This document shows, in pieces, positions 27,137 through 35,742 of a DNA stretch of 64,000 nucleotides (position 1 is the stretch's first letter; the number at the start of each line of letters is the position of its first letter). A model generated the notes under the pieces. It made no database searches, was not told the DNA's origin, and saw only the letters and a list, made by a program, of their open reading frames with translations. The position numbers and the translations under genes were made by a program. This DNA is from Amycolatopsis alkalitolerans (GTDB lineage: Bacteria; Actinomycetota; Actinomycetes; Mycobacteriales; Pseudonocardiaceae), in NCBI RefSeq assembly GCF_006152065.1, contig NZ_VDFW01000004.1:62001-126000 (forward strand), read 5' to 3'.

Positions 27137-28570
27137 TCACCGGGCGCGGCGCAGGCGCAGCAGGGCACCGGTGAGGCGGCGCATGGCTGGAGAGCCCAGC
27201 GCGTCGTCGGCTTCGGCGAGCGCGGCGTTCCACACCCCGTCCGACCATGCGGGGTAGGGATGGACCACCGACGCCAGGTCGCGTAGCCGCCCCTGGCGCG
27301 CGACGAGACCGGCGAGCTCGGCGATCATCTCCCCGGCACGCGGGGCGACGATGGTGGCGCCGAGTACGCGGTCTTGGCCGTCGAGCACGATGTGCGTGAA
27401 TCCGTCGGTGGCGTTCTCGGTGACGGCGCGGTCCACGTGCTCGTGCTCCAGCAGGCGCACGCGCACGTCCCGATGCCGCCTGCGGGCGTCGGTTTCGGTG
27501 AGGCCGACGTGGGCGATCTCGGGATCGGTGAACGTGACCCACGGGATTCCGTCGTGATCGATCCGGCGTACCGGGGCGAGCAGGGCGTTGGTGGCGGCGA
27601 TGCTGCCGTGCATCCCGGCGACGTGGGTGAACGGCAGCGCTCCGGTGACGTCCCCGGCCGCGTAGATCGCCCGGTTGCTGGTGCGCAGCTTCGCGTCCAC
27701 CACGACAGAGCCTCGCTCGTCCACGCGGACCCCCGCGGCGTCGAGCCCGAGCCCGGTGCTGCGGGGCTGCCGCCCGGTCGCGACCAGCACCCGATCCACC
27801 TCCAGCGGGCCGACGCCGCGAGGCCCGTCCAATTCGAGCCGGATGGCGCCGTCGTGCTGGAGAACGCCGGTGACCGTGGTGGACGTCAGCACCGGCACCC
27901 CTTCGAGGGCCAGCGTCGCGGCGAGCGCGATGCCGGCCTGCGGCTCTTCGCGCGGGATGAGCCGCCCGGTGGCCTCGAGGATCGTCACGTCGCTGCCCAG
28001 GCGGGCGAAGGCCTGCCCTAGCTCGCAGCCGATCGGCCCGCCACCCAGCACGGCCAACCGGCCGGGCAACTCGGCCAGCTCCCACACGGTTTCGCTGGTC
28101 AGCGGCTCGACCTCGGCCAGCCCCCGCACGTGCGGGACCGCGGGAGCCGAGCCGGTGGCGAGCACCGCATGCCGGAACCGCAGCGGCTCGCCGTCGATGC
28201 GGAGTTCGCGCGGCCCGGTGAACACCGCGTGGCCCCGGCGGACTTCGACGCCGGCCGCGGTCAGCGTGGCTGGGGAGTCGGCCGGTTCGATCCGCGTGAT
28301 CGCCCGCCGCACGTGTGCCATGACGGCTGCGAAGTCCACTTTGGGCTCGGCCGGCTCGATGCCGAACCGGCTGGCGGTCCGTATCCGGTGCGCCGTCTGT
28401 GCCGCGGCGATCAACGACTTGCTGGGCACGCAGCCGGTCCACAGGCAGTCTCCGCCGGTGCGGTCCCGCTCCACGAGCACCACCCGGGCTCCCAGGCTGG
28501 CCGCCGTCTTGGCCGCGATCAGCCCGGCGGTGCCGCCCCCGACGATCGCCAGGTCGCAAGCCCCCGTCAC
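27137..28570 (-). CDS. Mercuric-reductase/dihydrolipoamide-dehydrogenase-like flavoprotein
   Basis: The 477-residue class I pyridine-nucleotide-disulfide oxidoreductase has an FAD-binding GGGTAGL at the N terminus, redox-active CxxxxC in 'GGDCLWTGCVPSK', the NAD(P) motif 'AVLGGGPIGCELGQAFARLG' and 'IYAAGDVTG'. The C-terminal interface contains 'VVHPYPAWSDGVWNAAL', with the His-x-x-Pro. It lacks the C-terminal Cys pair of MerA, so mercury reduction is unlikely; a low-molecular-weight disulfide is more plausible. GTG 28570 has AGGAGA nine bases upstream. It is the third gene of the DUF427-glutaredoxin unit. Confidence 0.8.
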   Translation of the reverse strand: MTGACDLAIVGGGTAGLIAAKTAASLGARVVLVERDRTGGDCLWTGCVPSKSLIAAAQTAHRIRTASRFGIEPAEPKVDFAAVMAHVRRAITRIEPADSPATLTAAGVEVRRGHAVFTGPRELRIDGEPLRFRHAVLATGSAPAVPHVRGLAEVEPLTSETVWELAELPGRLAVLGGGPIGCELGQAFARLGSDVTILEATGRLIPREEPQAGIALAATLALEGVPVLTSTTVTGVLQHDGAIRLELDGPRGVGPLEVDRVLVATGRQPRSTGLGLDAAGVRVDERGSVVVDAKLRTSNRAIYAAGDVTGALPFTHVAGMHGSIAATNALLAPVRRIDHDGIPWVTFTDPEIAHVGLTETDARRRHRDVRVRLLEHEHVDRAVTENATDGFTHIVLDGQDRVLGATIVAPRAGEMIAELAGLVARQGRLRDLASVVHPYPAWSDGVWNAALAEADDALGSPAMRRLTGALLRLRRAR

Positions 28571-28586
28571 CCTGCCATTCTCCTGA

Positions 28587-29231
28587 TCATGGCCGGCGAC
28601 CGATCAGCGCCAGCGCGGCACCGATCAGGCCACCCACGACAGCGCTCGCGAGGGCTTCGCTCACGGTCGAGAGTCCGAACAGGGCGGGGCCGGCCAGAGC
28701 TCCACGCGCCCGCAGCACGACGGTCGCGGCGACCGCCATCAGGACACCGCCCACCGTCGCGGCCAGCGCGGCAGCCCGGGGTAGCGCTCGCGCGGCCCGC
28801 AGCCGCCGGCCCGCCGGCCACGCCGCGGCCACCACCAGCGGCGCGAAGTGGTAGGTGGTCGTGGGATTACTCGCGGCGAGCATGATCCAGGCGACCGTGG
28901 CGGCCACCGTCACCGGCAAGCCGGACCACCACGGTCCCACCGCGGCCCGGTTCAAGCGGGCCGGGTCGACATCGCCCAGCAGCCGTGGCGCGTCCCGGCG
29001 GACGGCCTCGACCACGTCGATCGCGCGGGGATTGACCATCGCGGCCTCCCCGACCACCACGGTCGGCACGGTCTCGTTGCCGCCCGCCACCGCACGCACC
29101 CGCGCGGCCGCCCCGGGCTCCTCCCAGATGTTGACCTTACGGATCGGCAGCCCGAGGCGGTCCAGATCGCCGAACAGCCGGGCGCAGTACGGGCAGCCGG
29201 GCCGCCAGTAGACCGTGACGTCCCCGCTCAT
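28587..29231 (-). CDS. Glutaredoxin-like protein fused to a membrane domain
   Basis: Residues 1-85 form a mycoredoxin-like glutaredoxin: 'VTVYWRPGCPYCARLFGDL' with the CPYC active site, 'NETVPTVVVGEAAMVNP' with the cis-Pro. The remaining ~130 residues contain about four hydrophobic helices, so the redox domain is tethered to the membrane. ATG 29231 overlaps the stop of the DUF427 gene. Together with the flavoprotein downstream (16-base gap) it may form an electron path for reducing mycothiol-linked disulfides; this is inference. Confidence 0.75.
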   Translation of the reverse strand: MSGDVTVYWRPGCPYCARLFGDLDRLGLPIRKVNIWEEPGAAARVRAVAGGNETVPTVVVGEAAMVNPRAIDVVEAVRRDAPRLLGDVDPARLNRAAVGPWWSGLPVTVAATVAWIMLAASNPTTTYHFAPLVVAAAWPAGRRLRAARALPRAAALAATVGGVLMAVAATVVLRARGALAGPALFGLSTVSEALASAVVGGLIGAALALIGRRP

Positions 29232-29581
29232 GCCGCTCCTGCCCGCCCGAACAGCCGCCGCCACACACCACGTCCACCTGCCGGACGCGGCTCGGGTTCG
29301 CCCTCGATGCGCACGTCCGGGTAGAACGCGACGTGGTTGCGGATCCGCCGCGCCAGCGGGCTGGGATGCGGGTAGTACCACGCCACGTCCACCAGGTTGC
29401 CCCGGTCGGAGACGAGGTTGTAGTAGCTGGCCAGGCCTTTCCAGGGGCAGAGCGTCTTCGTCCGGCTCGTGGCGAAGTAGTTGTTGTTCACCGCGTCCGG
29501 CGGGAAGTAGTGGTTGCCTTCGATCCGGACCGTGCGGGGCGCTTCGGCCAGCACGATCCCGTTCCACACCGCACGCAACAT
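29228..29581 (-). CDS. DUF427 domain protein
   Basis: This 117-residue protein contains 'VWNGIVLAEAPRTVRIEGNH' and 'TLCPWKGLASYYNLVSD', both hallmark segments of DUF427, and 'DVAWYYPHPSPLA'. The role of the family is not established. It is the first gene of the three-gene redox unit and is divergent from the Crp/Fnr gene, with two palindromic sites between them. Confidence 0.85.
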   Translation of the reverse strand: MLRAVWNGIVLAEAPRTVRIEGNHYFPPDAVNNNYFATSRTKTLCPWKGLASYYNLVSDRGNLVDVAWYYPHPSPLARRIRNHVAFYPDVRIEGEPEPRPAGGRGVWRRLFGRAGAA

Positions 29582-29641
29582 CGCGCCTCCTCGTGTTCTT
29601 TACCGTCCATGCCACCACGGACGCGTCGTGTGGGCACGCGA

Positions 29642-29689
29642 AGTGTCGGCACGATGACACGATCACAATCTCTGTCACCTCGCTGACAG
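29642..29689. promoter_or_regulatory. Two tandem TGTC-N8-GACA palindromes
   Basis: Site 1 is AGTGTC (29642-29647), 8 bp, GACAC (29656-29660). Site 2 is CTGTC (29672-29676), 8 bp, GACAG (29685-29689). They lie between the divergent DUF427 and Crp/Fnr genes and share the geometry of the site at 24218-24237. Autoregulation by the Crp/Fnr protein is the simplest reading. Confidence 0.55.
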
Positions 29690-29738
29690 TCGGTCATGAT
29701 CCGGAAGCGCAACCGCCGTGCCGCTGAGAAGATGAGGC

Positions 29739-30485
29739 ATGGCAGTTCCCAAGTTGCCGTCGAAGCTGCCGGCGGCGATGGAGCAGACGATGCGGTTGCT
29801 GGGCGCGGCCTCGCCCGGAGAGCTGGCGATCCGGCAGGCCGCGTGGGTGGCCCGCTGTGTCGGGCGCGGCGAGTCCGCCCCGCTGGGCCCCGACGACGTG
29901 CGTGCCCTGGCCGCGACGCTGCGGAGCAGGGTGTACCAGCGGGGCGAGGTCCTGTTCCACGGTGGGGACACCGCCGACGGCGTGTGGATCGTGCAGCGCG
30001 GGCGCGTGGAACTTTCGGTCGGGTCCGGCCGGCGGCGCGCGGTGGTGCATGTGCTGCAGCCCGGCGATGTCGACGCCGATATCCAGCATCTGCTAGGCAT
30101 GCCGCTGCCCTACACCGCCCGCGCCCTGGACGAGGTGACCGCGCTCATGCTGGGTGCGGCGGACTTCGAGGCGCTGCTGGCCGAGCACCCGCCGATCGCG
30201 CGACGCTGGCTGTCCAGCGTCGCGCAGCGCTTGGCGGCCAGCCAGCAGCGCATCATCGGCCTGCTCGGCCGGTCGCTGACCGAGCAGGTCGCCCGGCTCC
30301 TGCTGGACGAGGCCGTCGACGGGGATGTGCCACTGCCACAGCGCACCCTGGCCGCGATGCTGGGGGTGCAGCGCCCGTCGCTGAACAAGATCCTCAAGGA
30401 GTTCGAGCGGCAGGCCCTGATCGAGGTCCGCTACGCCGCCATTCACGTGCGCGACGCGACGAGCCTGCTCGCGGTCGCCGGATAG
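29739..30485 (+). CDS. Crp/Fnr-family transcriptional regulator
   Basis: The 248-residue regulator has an N-terminal extension, a cyclic-nucleotide-binding-like beta barrel ('[20 protein letters not shown]' ... '[16 protein letters not shown]'), a dimer helix and a C-terminal helix-turn-helix ('[20 protein letters not shown]'). The recognition helix has QRPSLNK rather than the RETVSR-like sequence of classical Crp, fitting a non-classical site. Cys residues for an Fe-S cluster are essentially absent, so it is not a canonical Fnr. Two candidate sites lie in its own promoter. Confidence 0.85.
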   Translation: MAVPKLPSKLPAAMEQTMRLLGAASPGELAIRQAAWVARCVGRGESAPLGPDDVRALAATLRSRVYQRGEVLFHGGDTADGVWIVQRGRVELSVGSGRRRAVVHVLQPGDVDADIQHLLGMPLPYTARALDEVTALMLGAADFEALLAEHPPIARRWLSSVAQRLAASQQRIIGLLGRSLTEQVARLLLDEAVDGDVPLPQRTLAAMLGVQRPSLNKILKEFERQALIEVRYAAIHVRDATSLLAVAG

Positions 30486-30651
30486 GGAAGGGGGAAGCGG
30501 CCGACGGCTCGGTACCGCTCGCGTCCGGATGCGTCGGCAACGCGTCGGCCCCGGTAGCGTCCCTTTCCCTGTGCGGGCCGAGCGTGGATGTGCCGTCACG
30601 CCTGGATGGGGGCCGCGTCCCGTCATTGTGACGCGAGACGAGGAGCAGCCG

Positions 30652-31005
30652 ATGGCAGGCGATGCCGTGCCGCCACGCGCGCCGTTGACCGGTCTGCTGA
30701 CCCAGCTGCGCATCCTCGTCACTGTGTTGACCGTGGACGGCCACGACCCACAGGTCGCCGCCATGTTCGCGGGCCTGGCCGACACCGCCGTGGACGCTGA
30801 GCCGATGCTGTCCGGTATCGATCCGGCGGTGCTCATCGAGATTCGCAGCGCGCTGGCGTACGGCCGCAGGGGAGACCGTGACGCCGCCCGTGCCGACCTG
30901 CTCATGGCCAGCCAGCGGCTGGCCACCCTGCTGCTGGAGCGGGATCGGCCCCGCCGCGCGGCCGCCGCCGACGAACCCACCAAGCGGTGGAGTATCGAAT
31001 CCTGA
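30652..31005 (+). CDS. Small helical hypothetical protein
   Basis: The 117-residue protein contains 'LTGLLTQLRILVTVLTVDGH', then 'VLIEIRSALAYGRRGDRDAA' and 'LLMASQRLATLLLERDR', all predicted helices. ATG 30652 has GAGGAG seven bases upstream. No family is recognised. It follows the Crp/Fnr gene by 166 bases and may be co-transcribed. Confidence 0.5.
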   Translation: MAGDAVPPRAPLTGLLTQLRILVTVLTVDGHDPQVAAMFAGLADTAVDAEPMLSGIDPAVLIEIRSALAYGRRGDRDAARADLLMASQRLATLLLERDRPRRAAAADEPTKRWSIES

Positions 31006-31089
31006 CGCGGGGTTTTTCAGCTGGCTGACACGTCCTGTCGTGGCGGGGTGGATCCTGCGGTTAGCTCCCCGGGTGCCGCGTGAAGGATG

Positions 31090-31370
31090 CGAGCCCGTTC
31101 ATCGTGGCCAGCGCGGGCTACCTGCCCGGGCGGGATCACCGAACTCGTCCTCGGGAAGGCACTGGATCGGCGCGGAGAGCAGCCGTACGCGTGGCTGGTG
31201 CGGCCGCTGCGCACCACCGTGGGCGTTGTGCTGGACCTGGCGTGCGGATCCGCGCCCACGCGCGCGTCGCTTCCTCGTCACCGGTGGCTCGGGGTGGACG
31301 CGTCGGCGGCCGAACCCGCCCAACTTCGCTCCACCTGGCCGGGAAGCGGGAGCCGGTGGCATGACGGCAC
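31090..31370 (+). pseudogene. N-terminal remnant of a class I SAM methyltransferase
   Basis: The plus strand reads 'LDRRGEQPYAWLVRPLRTTV' followed by motif I 'GVVLDLACGSAPTRASL' and 'RWLGVDASAAEPAQL', a typical methyltransferase start. It then loses all further motifs and runs into the convergent dehydrogenase gene. No ribosome site or complete frame is present, so this is a gene fragment. Confidence 0.5.
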
Positions 31371-31391
31371 TATTGGTCTGTTTCAGTGCGG

Positions 31392-32309
31392 TCAGGGGCG
31401 CACGCGGACGACGGTCTTGCCTTTGCGTCGCTCGGTTGGGTTGAGCGCGGGGACGGCGTGGTCGAGGGTGGTGATGGTTCCGATGTGTGTGCGAAGGCGC
31501 CCGTCCCGCACGCGGTCGACGATCTGCGCCAACTGGCTTGGCACGGACTCGACGACGAAGTCGATCGCGAGGCCGTCGGTGGGGCGCGCCTCGGCGGGCC
31601 CGACCACCGACACCAGCGTTCCGCCAGGCCGGATGATGCTCGCCGAGCGCCGTTGGATGTCACCGCCGATGACGTCGAAGACGAGGTCGACCCTGCCGAT
31701 GTCGTCGAGATCCTCGTGGTCGAGGTCGAGGAACTCGTGCGCGCCGAAGTCGAGGGCCGCTTGGCGGTCCGCCGCTCGCCCGGTGCCGATGACGTAGGCG
31801 CCGAACTCCCGGGCGAGCTGCGTCACCACGGACCCGACCGCGCCGGCGGCGCCGTGCGCGAGGACGCTCTGCCCCGCGTGAAGCCCGCCGTGCTGGAACA
31901 GGCCCTGCCACGCGGTCAGGCCGGAGATCGGCAGGCTCGCACCCACCGTGAAGTCGACGCTCCCCGGCAGCGGCGCAAGGTTGCGGGCCTCCACGGCCGT
32001 GTACCCGGCCAGGGTTCCATCGCGGTGCCAGTCCGTGATCCCGAACACTCGCTGCCCCAGCGAGAGTCCCGTCGTGCCGTAGCCGAGGGCGGAGACCACT
32101 CCGGCGAACTCGTGGCCGATGATCGCCGGGGCTCGATCGTGACCGGAGCGATCGACCCACGTCGAGGGCCACTCCCATTCTGCGGGGACGAAGCCCGACG
32201 CATGGACATCAACGACGACGTCGTTGATCGCCGGCGTCGGCTCGGGTCGCTCCGCGAGTGTGATCCCGGCTGCTTCCGCTGCCTGATCCGTCGCGACGAT
32301 TGCCTTCAT
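31392..32309 (-). CDS. Quinone-oxidoreductase-like zinc-less alcohol dehydrogenase (MDR superfamily)
   Basis: This 305-residue NADP-dependent oxidoreductase has a GroES-like N-terminal domain ('APAIIGHEFAGVVSALGYGT') and a Rossmann domain with 'VLAHGAAGAVGSVVTQLARE'. The structural and catalytic Zn cysteines are absent, as in quinone reductases. It is divergent from a TetR regulator, and two identical-arm operators lie between them, so the regulator very likely represses it. The substrate would be an enone or quinone-like electrophile; this is family knowledge, not visible in the sequence. Confidence 0.85.
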   Translation of the reverse strand: MKAIVATDQAAEAAGITLAERPEPTPAINDVVVDVHASGFVPAEWEWPSTWVDRSGHDRAPAIIGHEFAGVVSALGYGTTGLSLGQRVFGITDWHRDGTLAGYTAVEARNLAPLPGSVDFTVGASLPISGLTAWQGLFQHGGLHAGQSVLAHGAAGAVGSVVTQLAREFGAYVIGTGRAADRQAALDFGAHEFLDLDHEDLDDIGRVDLVFDVIGGDIQRRSASIIRPGGTLVSVVGPAEARPTDGLAIDFVVESVPSQLAQIVDRVRDGRLRTHIGTITTLDHAVPALNPTERRKGKTVVRVRP

Positions 32310-32353
32310 GGGTGCCTCCGTATGTCTCGTGCTCGCGCCCTGGCGAGGTTTTT

Positions 32354-32410
32354 TGGGCTGTCTAGCCCACTAACACAGTGAACACCGACCGAAGTGGGCT
32401 GTCAAGCCCA
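32354..32410. promoter_or_regulatory. Twin TetR operators TGGGCT-N4-AGCCCA
   Basis: Two near-identical palindromes, TGGGCTGTCTAGCCCA (32354-32369) and TGGGCTGTCAAGCCCA (32395-32410), lie 41 bp apart (about four helical turns) between the divergent dehydrogenase and TetR genes. Each has perfect 6-bp arms. Confidence 0.75.
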
Positions 32411-32431
32411 ATCTGGGGTATCGTGTGGCGC

Positions 32432-33085
32432 ATGGAAGCCACCACGGACGCTCGGGTGCCGCAGAAGCTCACGGGCAAGGGGCAGGCGACCCGGGCCCGC
32501 ATCCTCGAGCACGCCGCGGAGCTCATCTACACCAAGGGCGTCCACGCGACGAACAACGAGCAGCTCCGTCGCGCAGCAGGCATCAGCGGCTCACAGCTCA
32601 ACCACTACTTCCCGACCAAGGAGAGCCTTGTCCTCGCGGTCATCGCGTGGCAGGCGGAGCGTGTCCTCACGTTCCATCGCAGTGAGCGATTCAGCCACTT
32701 CGACAGCCTCGACGCGTTGCGGGAATGGGCGGGCTTCTACATCGCCTACGAGCACTCCTACCAGGAAGGCTGCAGCCTCGGCTCGCTCGCCAGCGAGATC
32801 ATCAAGACCGACCTCGACGTTCGCACGGAACTCGCGACCGCGTTCGAGCAGTGGAGAGACATCTTCCGAGACGGACTCGAACGGATGCAGACGCTCGGCC
32901 GCATCAGCGCCGAGGCCGATCCCACCCGGCTGGCCTATCTCCTGCTCTCCGCCTTCCAGGGCGGCATGCTCCTCGCCCAGATCGCCCGCGACATCGCCCC
33001 GCTGAAAGACGCCCTGCGCGCAGCCATCGACCACGTGCAGACGTTCGCGATGCTCCCGGCAGCCGACGGACTCGAAGACCGGTAG
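32432..33085 (+). CDS. TetR-family transcriptional regulator
   Basis: The 217-residue repressor has an N-terminal TetR helix-turn-helix ('TRARILEHAAELIYTKGVHA' ... 'LRRAAGISGSQLNHYFPTKE') and a C-terminal ligand domain with 'SYQEGCSLGSLASEIIKTDL'. I use ATG 32432; the longer frame from 32378 would place the start between the two operators. It controls the divergent dehydrogenase and probably itself. Confidence 0.88.
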   Translation: MEATTDARVPQKLTGKGQATRARILEHAAELIYTKGVHATNNEQLRRAAGISGSQLNHYFPTKESLVLAVIAWQAERVLTFHRSERFSHFDSLDALREWAGFYIAYEHSYQEGCSLGSLASEIIKTDLDVRTELATAFEQWRDIFRDGLERMQTLGRISAEADPTRLAYLLLSAFQGGMLLAQIARDIAPLKDALRAAIDHVQTFAMLPAADGLEDR

Positions 33086-33182
33086 TTGCGGCGAACACGA
33101 CCCCGACAGCGGCACCAGCGTCGCCGGCATATTCAGGAGCGGTGGGGTCAAGTCGAGTTGTCCGGCTACGGCAGTTACGCAA

Positions 33183-34292
33183 TTAGCTGGTGGCGGCCCG
33201 GTCGCCGTGCTTGATGTGGGTCAGGAAGAAGTCTCGGACGTCCTCGGCGAGTAGCTCGGGTACCTCCATCGCGGCGAAGTGGCCGCCGCGTTCGAACTCC
33301 GACCAGTGCCTGATGTCGTAGATCCGCTCGGCCAGTGGTCGTACCGGCTGTGTGATGTCGTGCGGGAGCACCGCCACGCCAACCGGTACCGGGCATGGCA
33401 CGCCCGGCCCGCGGGGAGCGTCGTGGTGCAGCCGCGCCGAGGAGGCCGCGGTGGCGGTCAGCCAGTACAGCGAGATGTCGGTGAGCATCCGATCGTCGCT
33501 GATCTGGGTGCGCGGGTCGGTCCACTGTGCGAAGCGTTCGGCGATCCAGACCAGCTGGCCGACCGGCGAGTCGGTCAGCGCGTAGCCGATGGTCTGCGGG
33601 GTGAGGGCCTGCAGCGCCTGGTATGGCGGACGATTCGCCACCAGCTGCCTGACCTTGTCCAGCCGGGCTTCGTCCGTTTCGGACAGTTCGATGCCGGCGT
33701 CCGGGTCCGGCCGGGTCGGCAGGTAGTTGACGTGCACCCCGACGACCTGCTCGGGAGCCACCGCGCCGAGTGCCAGTGAGATGCCCGCGCCGAAGTCGCC
33801 GCCCTGCGCGCCGTAGCGCTCGTACCCGAGGCGGCGCATCAGCTCGGCCCAGGCCCGCGCGATCCGCACGGCATCCCAACCGCGCTCGTGGGTCTGCCCG
33901 GAGAAGCCGTACCCCGGGATGGACGGGATCACCAGGTGGAACTCGCGCGACAGCGGCTCGATCATGTCGAGGAACTCCAGGAACGAGCCGGGCCAGCCGT
34001 GGGTGAGGATCAGCGCGAGCGCGTCCGGATTCGCAGACCGGACGTGGACGAAGTGGATGTTCTGGCCCTCGATCTCGGTGGTGAAGTGCGGTAACTCGTT
34101 GAGCCTGGCCTCGTGCGCGCGCCAGTCGTAGCCGGCGCGCCAGTACTCGGCCAGTTCCGCCAGGCGCGCCAGCGGGAAGCCGTAGTCCCACCCCGCGTCG
34201 GCGACCTCGTTGGGCCACCGGGTGCGGGAGAGCCGGTCGGCCAGGTCGTCGAGGTCGGCCTGGGGGATGTCGATGTGGAACGGCGTGATCAT
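33183..34292 (-). CDS. Epoxide hydrolase (EHN-domain alpha/beta hydrolase)
   Basis: This 369-residue enzyme has the N-terminal EHN domain ('FHIDIPQADLDDLADRLSRT', 'GYDWRAHEARLNELPHFTT') typical of microsomal-type epoxide hydrolases, then the hydrolase core with 'ILTHGWPGSFLEFLDMI', the nucleophile region 'YGAQGGDFGAGISLAL' (Asp in GGDFG) and the C-terminal His in 'FERGGHFAAMEVPELL'. ATG 34292 has GGAG nine bases upstream and is preferred over 34316. It is divergent from a MarR regulator with palindromes in between. Confidence 0.88.
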   Translation of the reverse strand: MITPFHIDIPQADLDDLADRLSRTRWPNEVADAGWDYGFPLARLAELAEYWRAGYDWRAHEARLNELPHFTTEIEGQNIHFVHVRSANPDALALILTHGWPGSFLEFLDMIEPLSREFHLVIPSIPGYGFSGQTHERGWDAVRIARAWAELMRRLGYERYGAQGGDFGAGISLALGAVAPEQVVGVHVNYLPTRPDPDAGIELSETDEARLDKVRQLVANRPPYQALQALTPQTIGYALTDSPVGQLVWIAERFAQWTDPRTQISDDRMLTDISLYWLTATAASSARLHHDAPRGPGVPCPVPVGVAVLPHDITQPVRPLAERIYDIRHWSEFERGGHFAAMEVPELLAEDVRDFFLTHIKHGDRAATS

Positions 34293-34333
34293 GGCCTCGG
34301 CTCCAACGTTGTTCATTCGGCGTCTAAACGTTT

Positions 34334-34374
34334 ATCGTACAAACGATAGCACGATCGTTAGTGTACCCAACGAT
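34334..34374. promoter_or_regulatory. MarR operators between epoxide hydrolase and MarR genes
   Basis: ATCGT-acaa-ACGAT (34334-34347) and ATCGTT-N9-AACGAT (34354-34374) are two related inverted repeats in the short divergent promoter region. They fit MarR-type dimer sites covering both promoters. Confidence 0.6.
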
Positions 34375-34390
34375 TTGTTAGGCTTGCCAC

Positions 34391-34870
34391 ATGGAGAACC
34401 CGGCCGCGCAGGCGCCCGCCAGGTGGGAGGGCCTGCCCAGCTGGCTGCTCACCCAGACCGCAGGCCACGCGCACCGCCTGGTGACCGACGGGTTCTCGTC
34501 CGTCGGCGCCCGCGGCTACCACTACCGCCTGCTGGCGACGTTGGACGAGTTCGGACCGGCCAGCCAGGCCGCGCTGGGCCGCCGTAGCGGCATCCACCTC
34601 AGCGACATGGTCGCTGCGATCAACGAGCTCGCCGAGCGCGAACTGGTCGAGCGCGCCCAGGACCCCTCCGATCGGCGGCGCAACATCATCTCGCTGACCA
34701 CCGCAGGCAAGCGGCAGCTACGGCGACTGGAGAAGCGGCTGGCCGAAACCCAGGACGAACTGCTGGCGCCGCTCTCACCCGAGGAACGACAGCGCCTCAC
34801 CGAGCTGCTGTCCAAGCTGCTGGACCACCACAACCGGAGAACCGGCATCCCCGAAGAGCCGTGGCGCTGA
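34391..34870 (+). CDS. MarR-family transcriptional regulator
   Basis: The 159-residue winged-helix protein has 'LLATLDEFGPASQAALGRRS', the recognition helix 'GIHLSDMVAAINELAERELV' and the wing 'RAQDPSDRRRNIISLTTAGK' with the MarR signature DxRRR. It is divergent from the epoxide hydrolase and very likely its repressor. Confidence 0.9.
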   Translation: MENPAAQAPARWEGLPSWLLTQTAGHAHRLVTDGFSSVGARGYHYRLLATLDEFGPASQAALGRRSGIHLSDMVAAINELAERELVERAQDPSDRRRNIISLTTAGKRQLRRLEKRLAETQDELLAPLSPEERQRLTELLSKLLDHHNRRTGIPEEPWR

Positions 34871-35261
34871 CTGGCAACACGCCCTGATAGCGAATCGGCA
34901 CAGCCGCGCCACGATTGCTGTAGCTGACCACACCCGATACCGGTCAGTCTCGACACCGCACAGGCACGTCATGTTCGAGCTCTGGTGAAACGCGGCCAAC
35001 CGAAATGCGAAAACCGGGCATGCCGAGATACGTGGCGGGGTGCCGGCCGGCGAGTTGGCGCACGGTTCCGTCCGGATCGCGGTTCCACATCCATGCTCAC
35101 TCCCGAGATCACCGACTTCGATGGCTCGGGATGAGATCACAACGGTCAACAGATCACAAGGTCTGGCAGTGGTACCCCAGCCTCAACACCCACAAGGTCA
35201 TCCACCGCGGACCCTAAGCCTTTGGCGCCCGGTGCGCCCCGGCGGTTCGAAGTGCTGGCGC
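34871..35261. other. Intergenic region between convergent genes; nothing recognised
   Basis: It lies between the MarR gene (plus) and a small membrane protein gene (minus). No coding motif, no strong hairpin and no RNA gene was seen. Confidence 0.35.
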
Positions 35262-35510
35262 CTACCGGTGACGTCGCCGGACGTGGACGATGCCGTTCAC
35301 CGAGGTGGCGAGAACCACCAACGGCGCCGCGACGCAGGCGGCATACAGCAGGAGCAACGCCTGCCCAGGATGGGCGTCGGGGGCTATGTCCGAATTGAAC
35401 GCCAGTGACGGCTTGACGTGGTGCCAACGTGTGATCTCCAGGTACATCAGGTACCAGGAGCCGATCCACACCGCACCCCCAACACCGCCAAGCCACTTCG
35501 TCAGGCGCAT
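35262..35510 (-). CDS. Small two-helix membrane protein
   Basis: The 82-residue protein has two hydrophobic helices ('WLGGVGGAVWIGSWYLMYLE' and 'QALLLLYAACVAAPLVVLAT') and a basic C terminus. ATG 35510 has an AGGA seven bases upstream. No family is recognised, and the neighbours give no clue. It could be a real small membrane protein or a chance frame, but its clean hydrophobic pattern argues for real. Confidence 0.45.
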   Translation of the reverse strand: MRLTKWLGGVGGAVWIGSWYLMYLEITRWHHVKPSLAFNSDIAPDAHPGQALLLLYAACVAAPLVVLATSVNGIVHVRRRHR

Positions 35511-35742
35511 CCTTCGATCCTAGCGCTGCCAGGCTGAGATGCTGGCATTGGCAAACAGCAGGAGATTTCGTCCGGCGCCGGGGAATCGTTACGTTCCGCG
35601 AACTTCGCACGGCGCTATGTGTCGGGCAGGTAAAACATCGCGGGCCCAGCGAGATTCTTCGCGAAAGGGCGTCACGGTCGCCTATCGATGTGCACTAAGG
35701 CCACGTCACTATCCGGCGACTGCTTCTGGAATCGAGGAGTTC

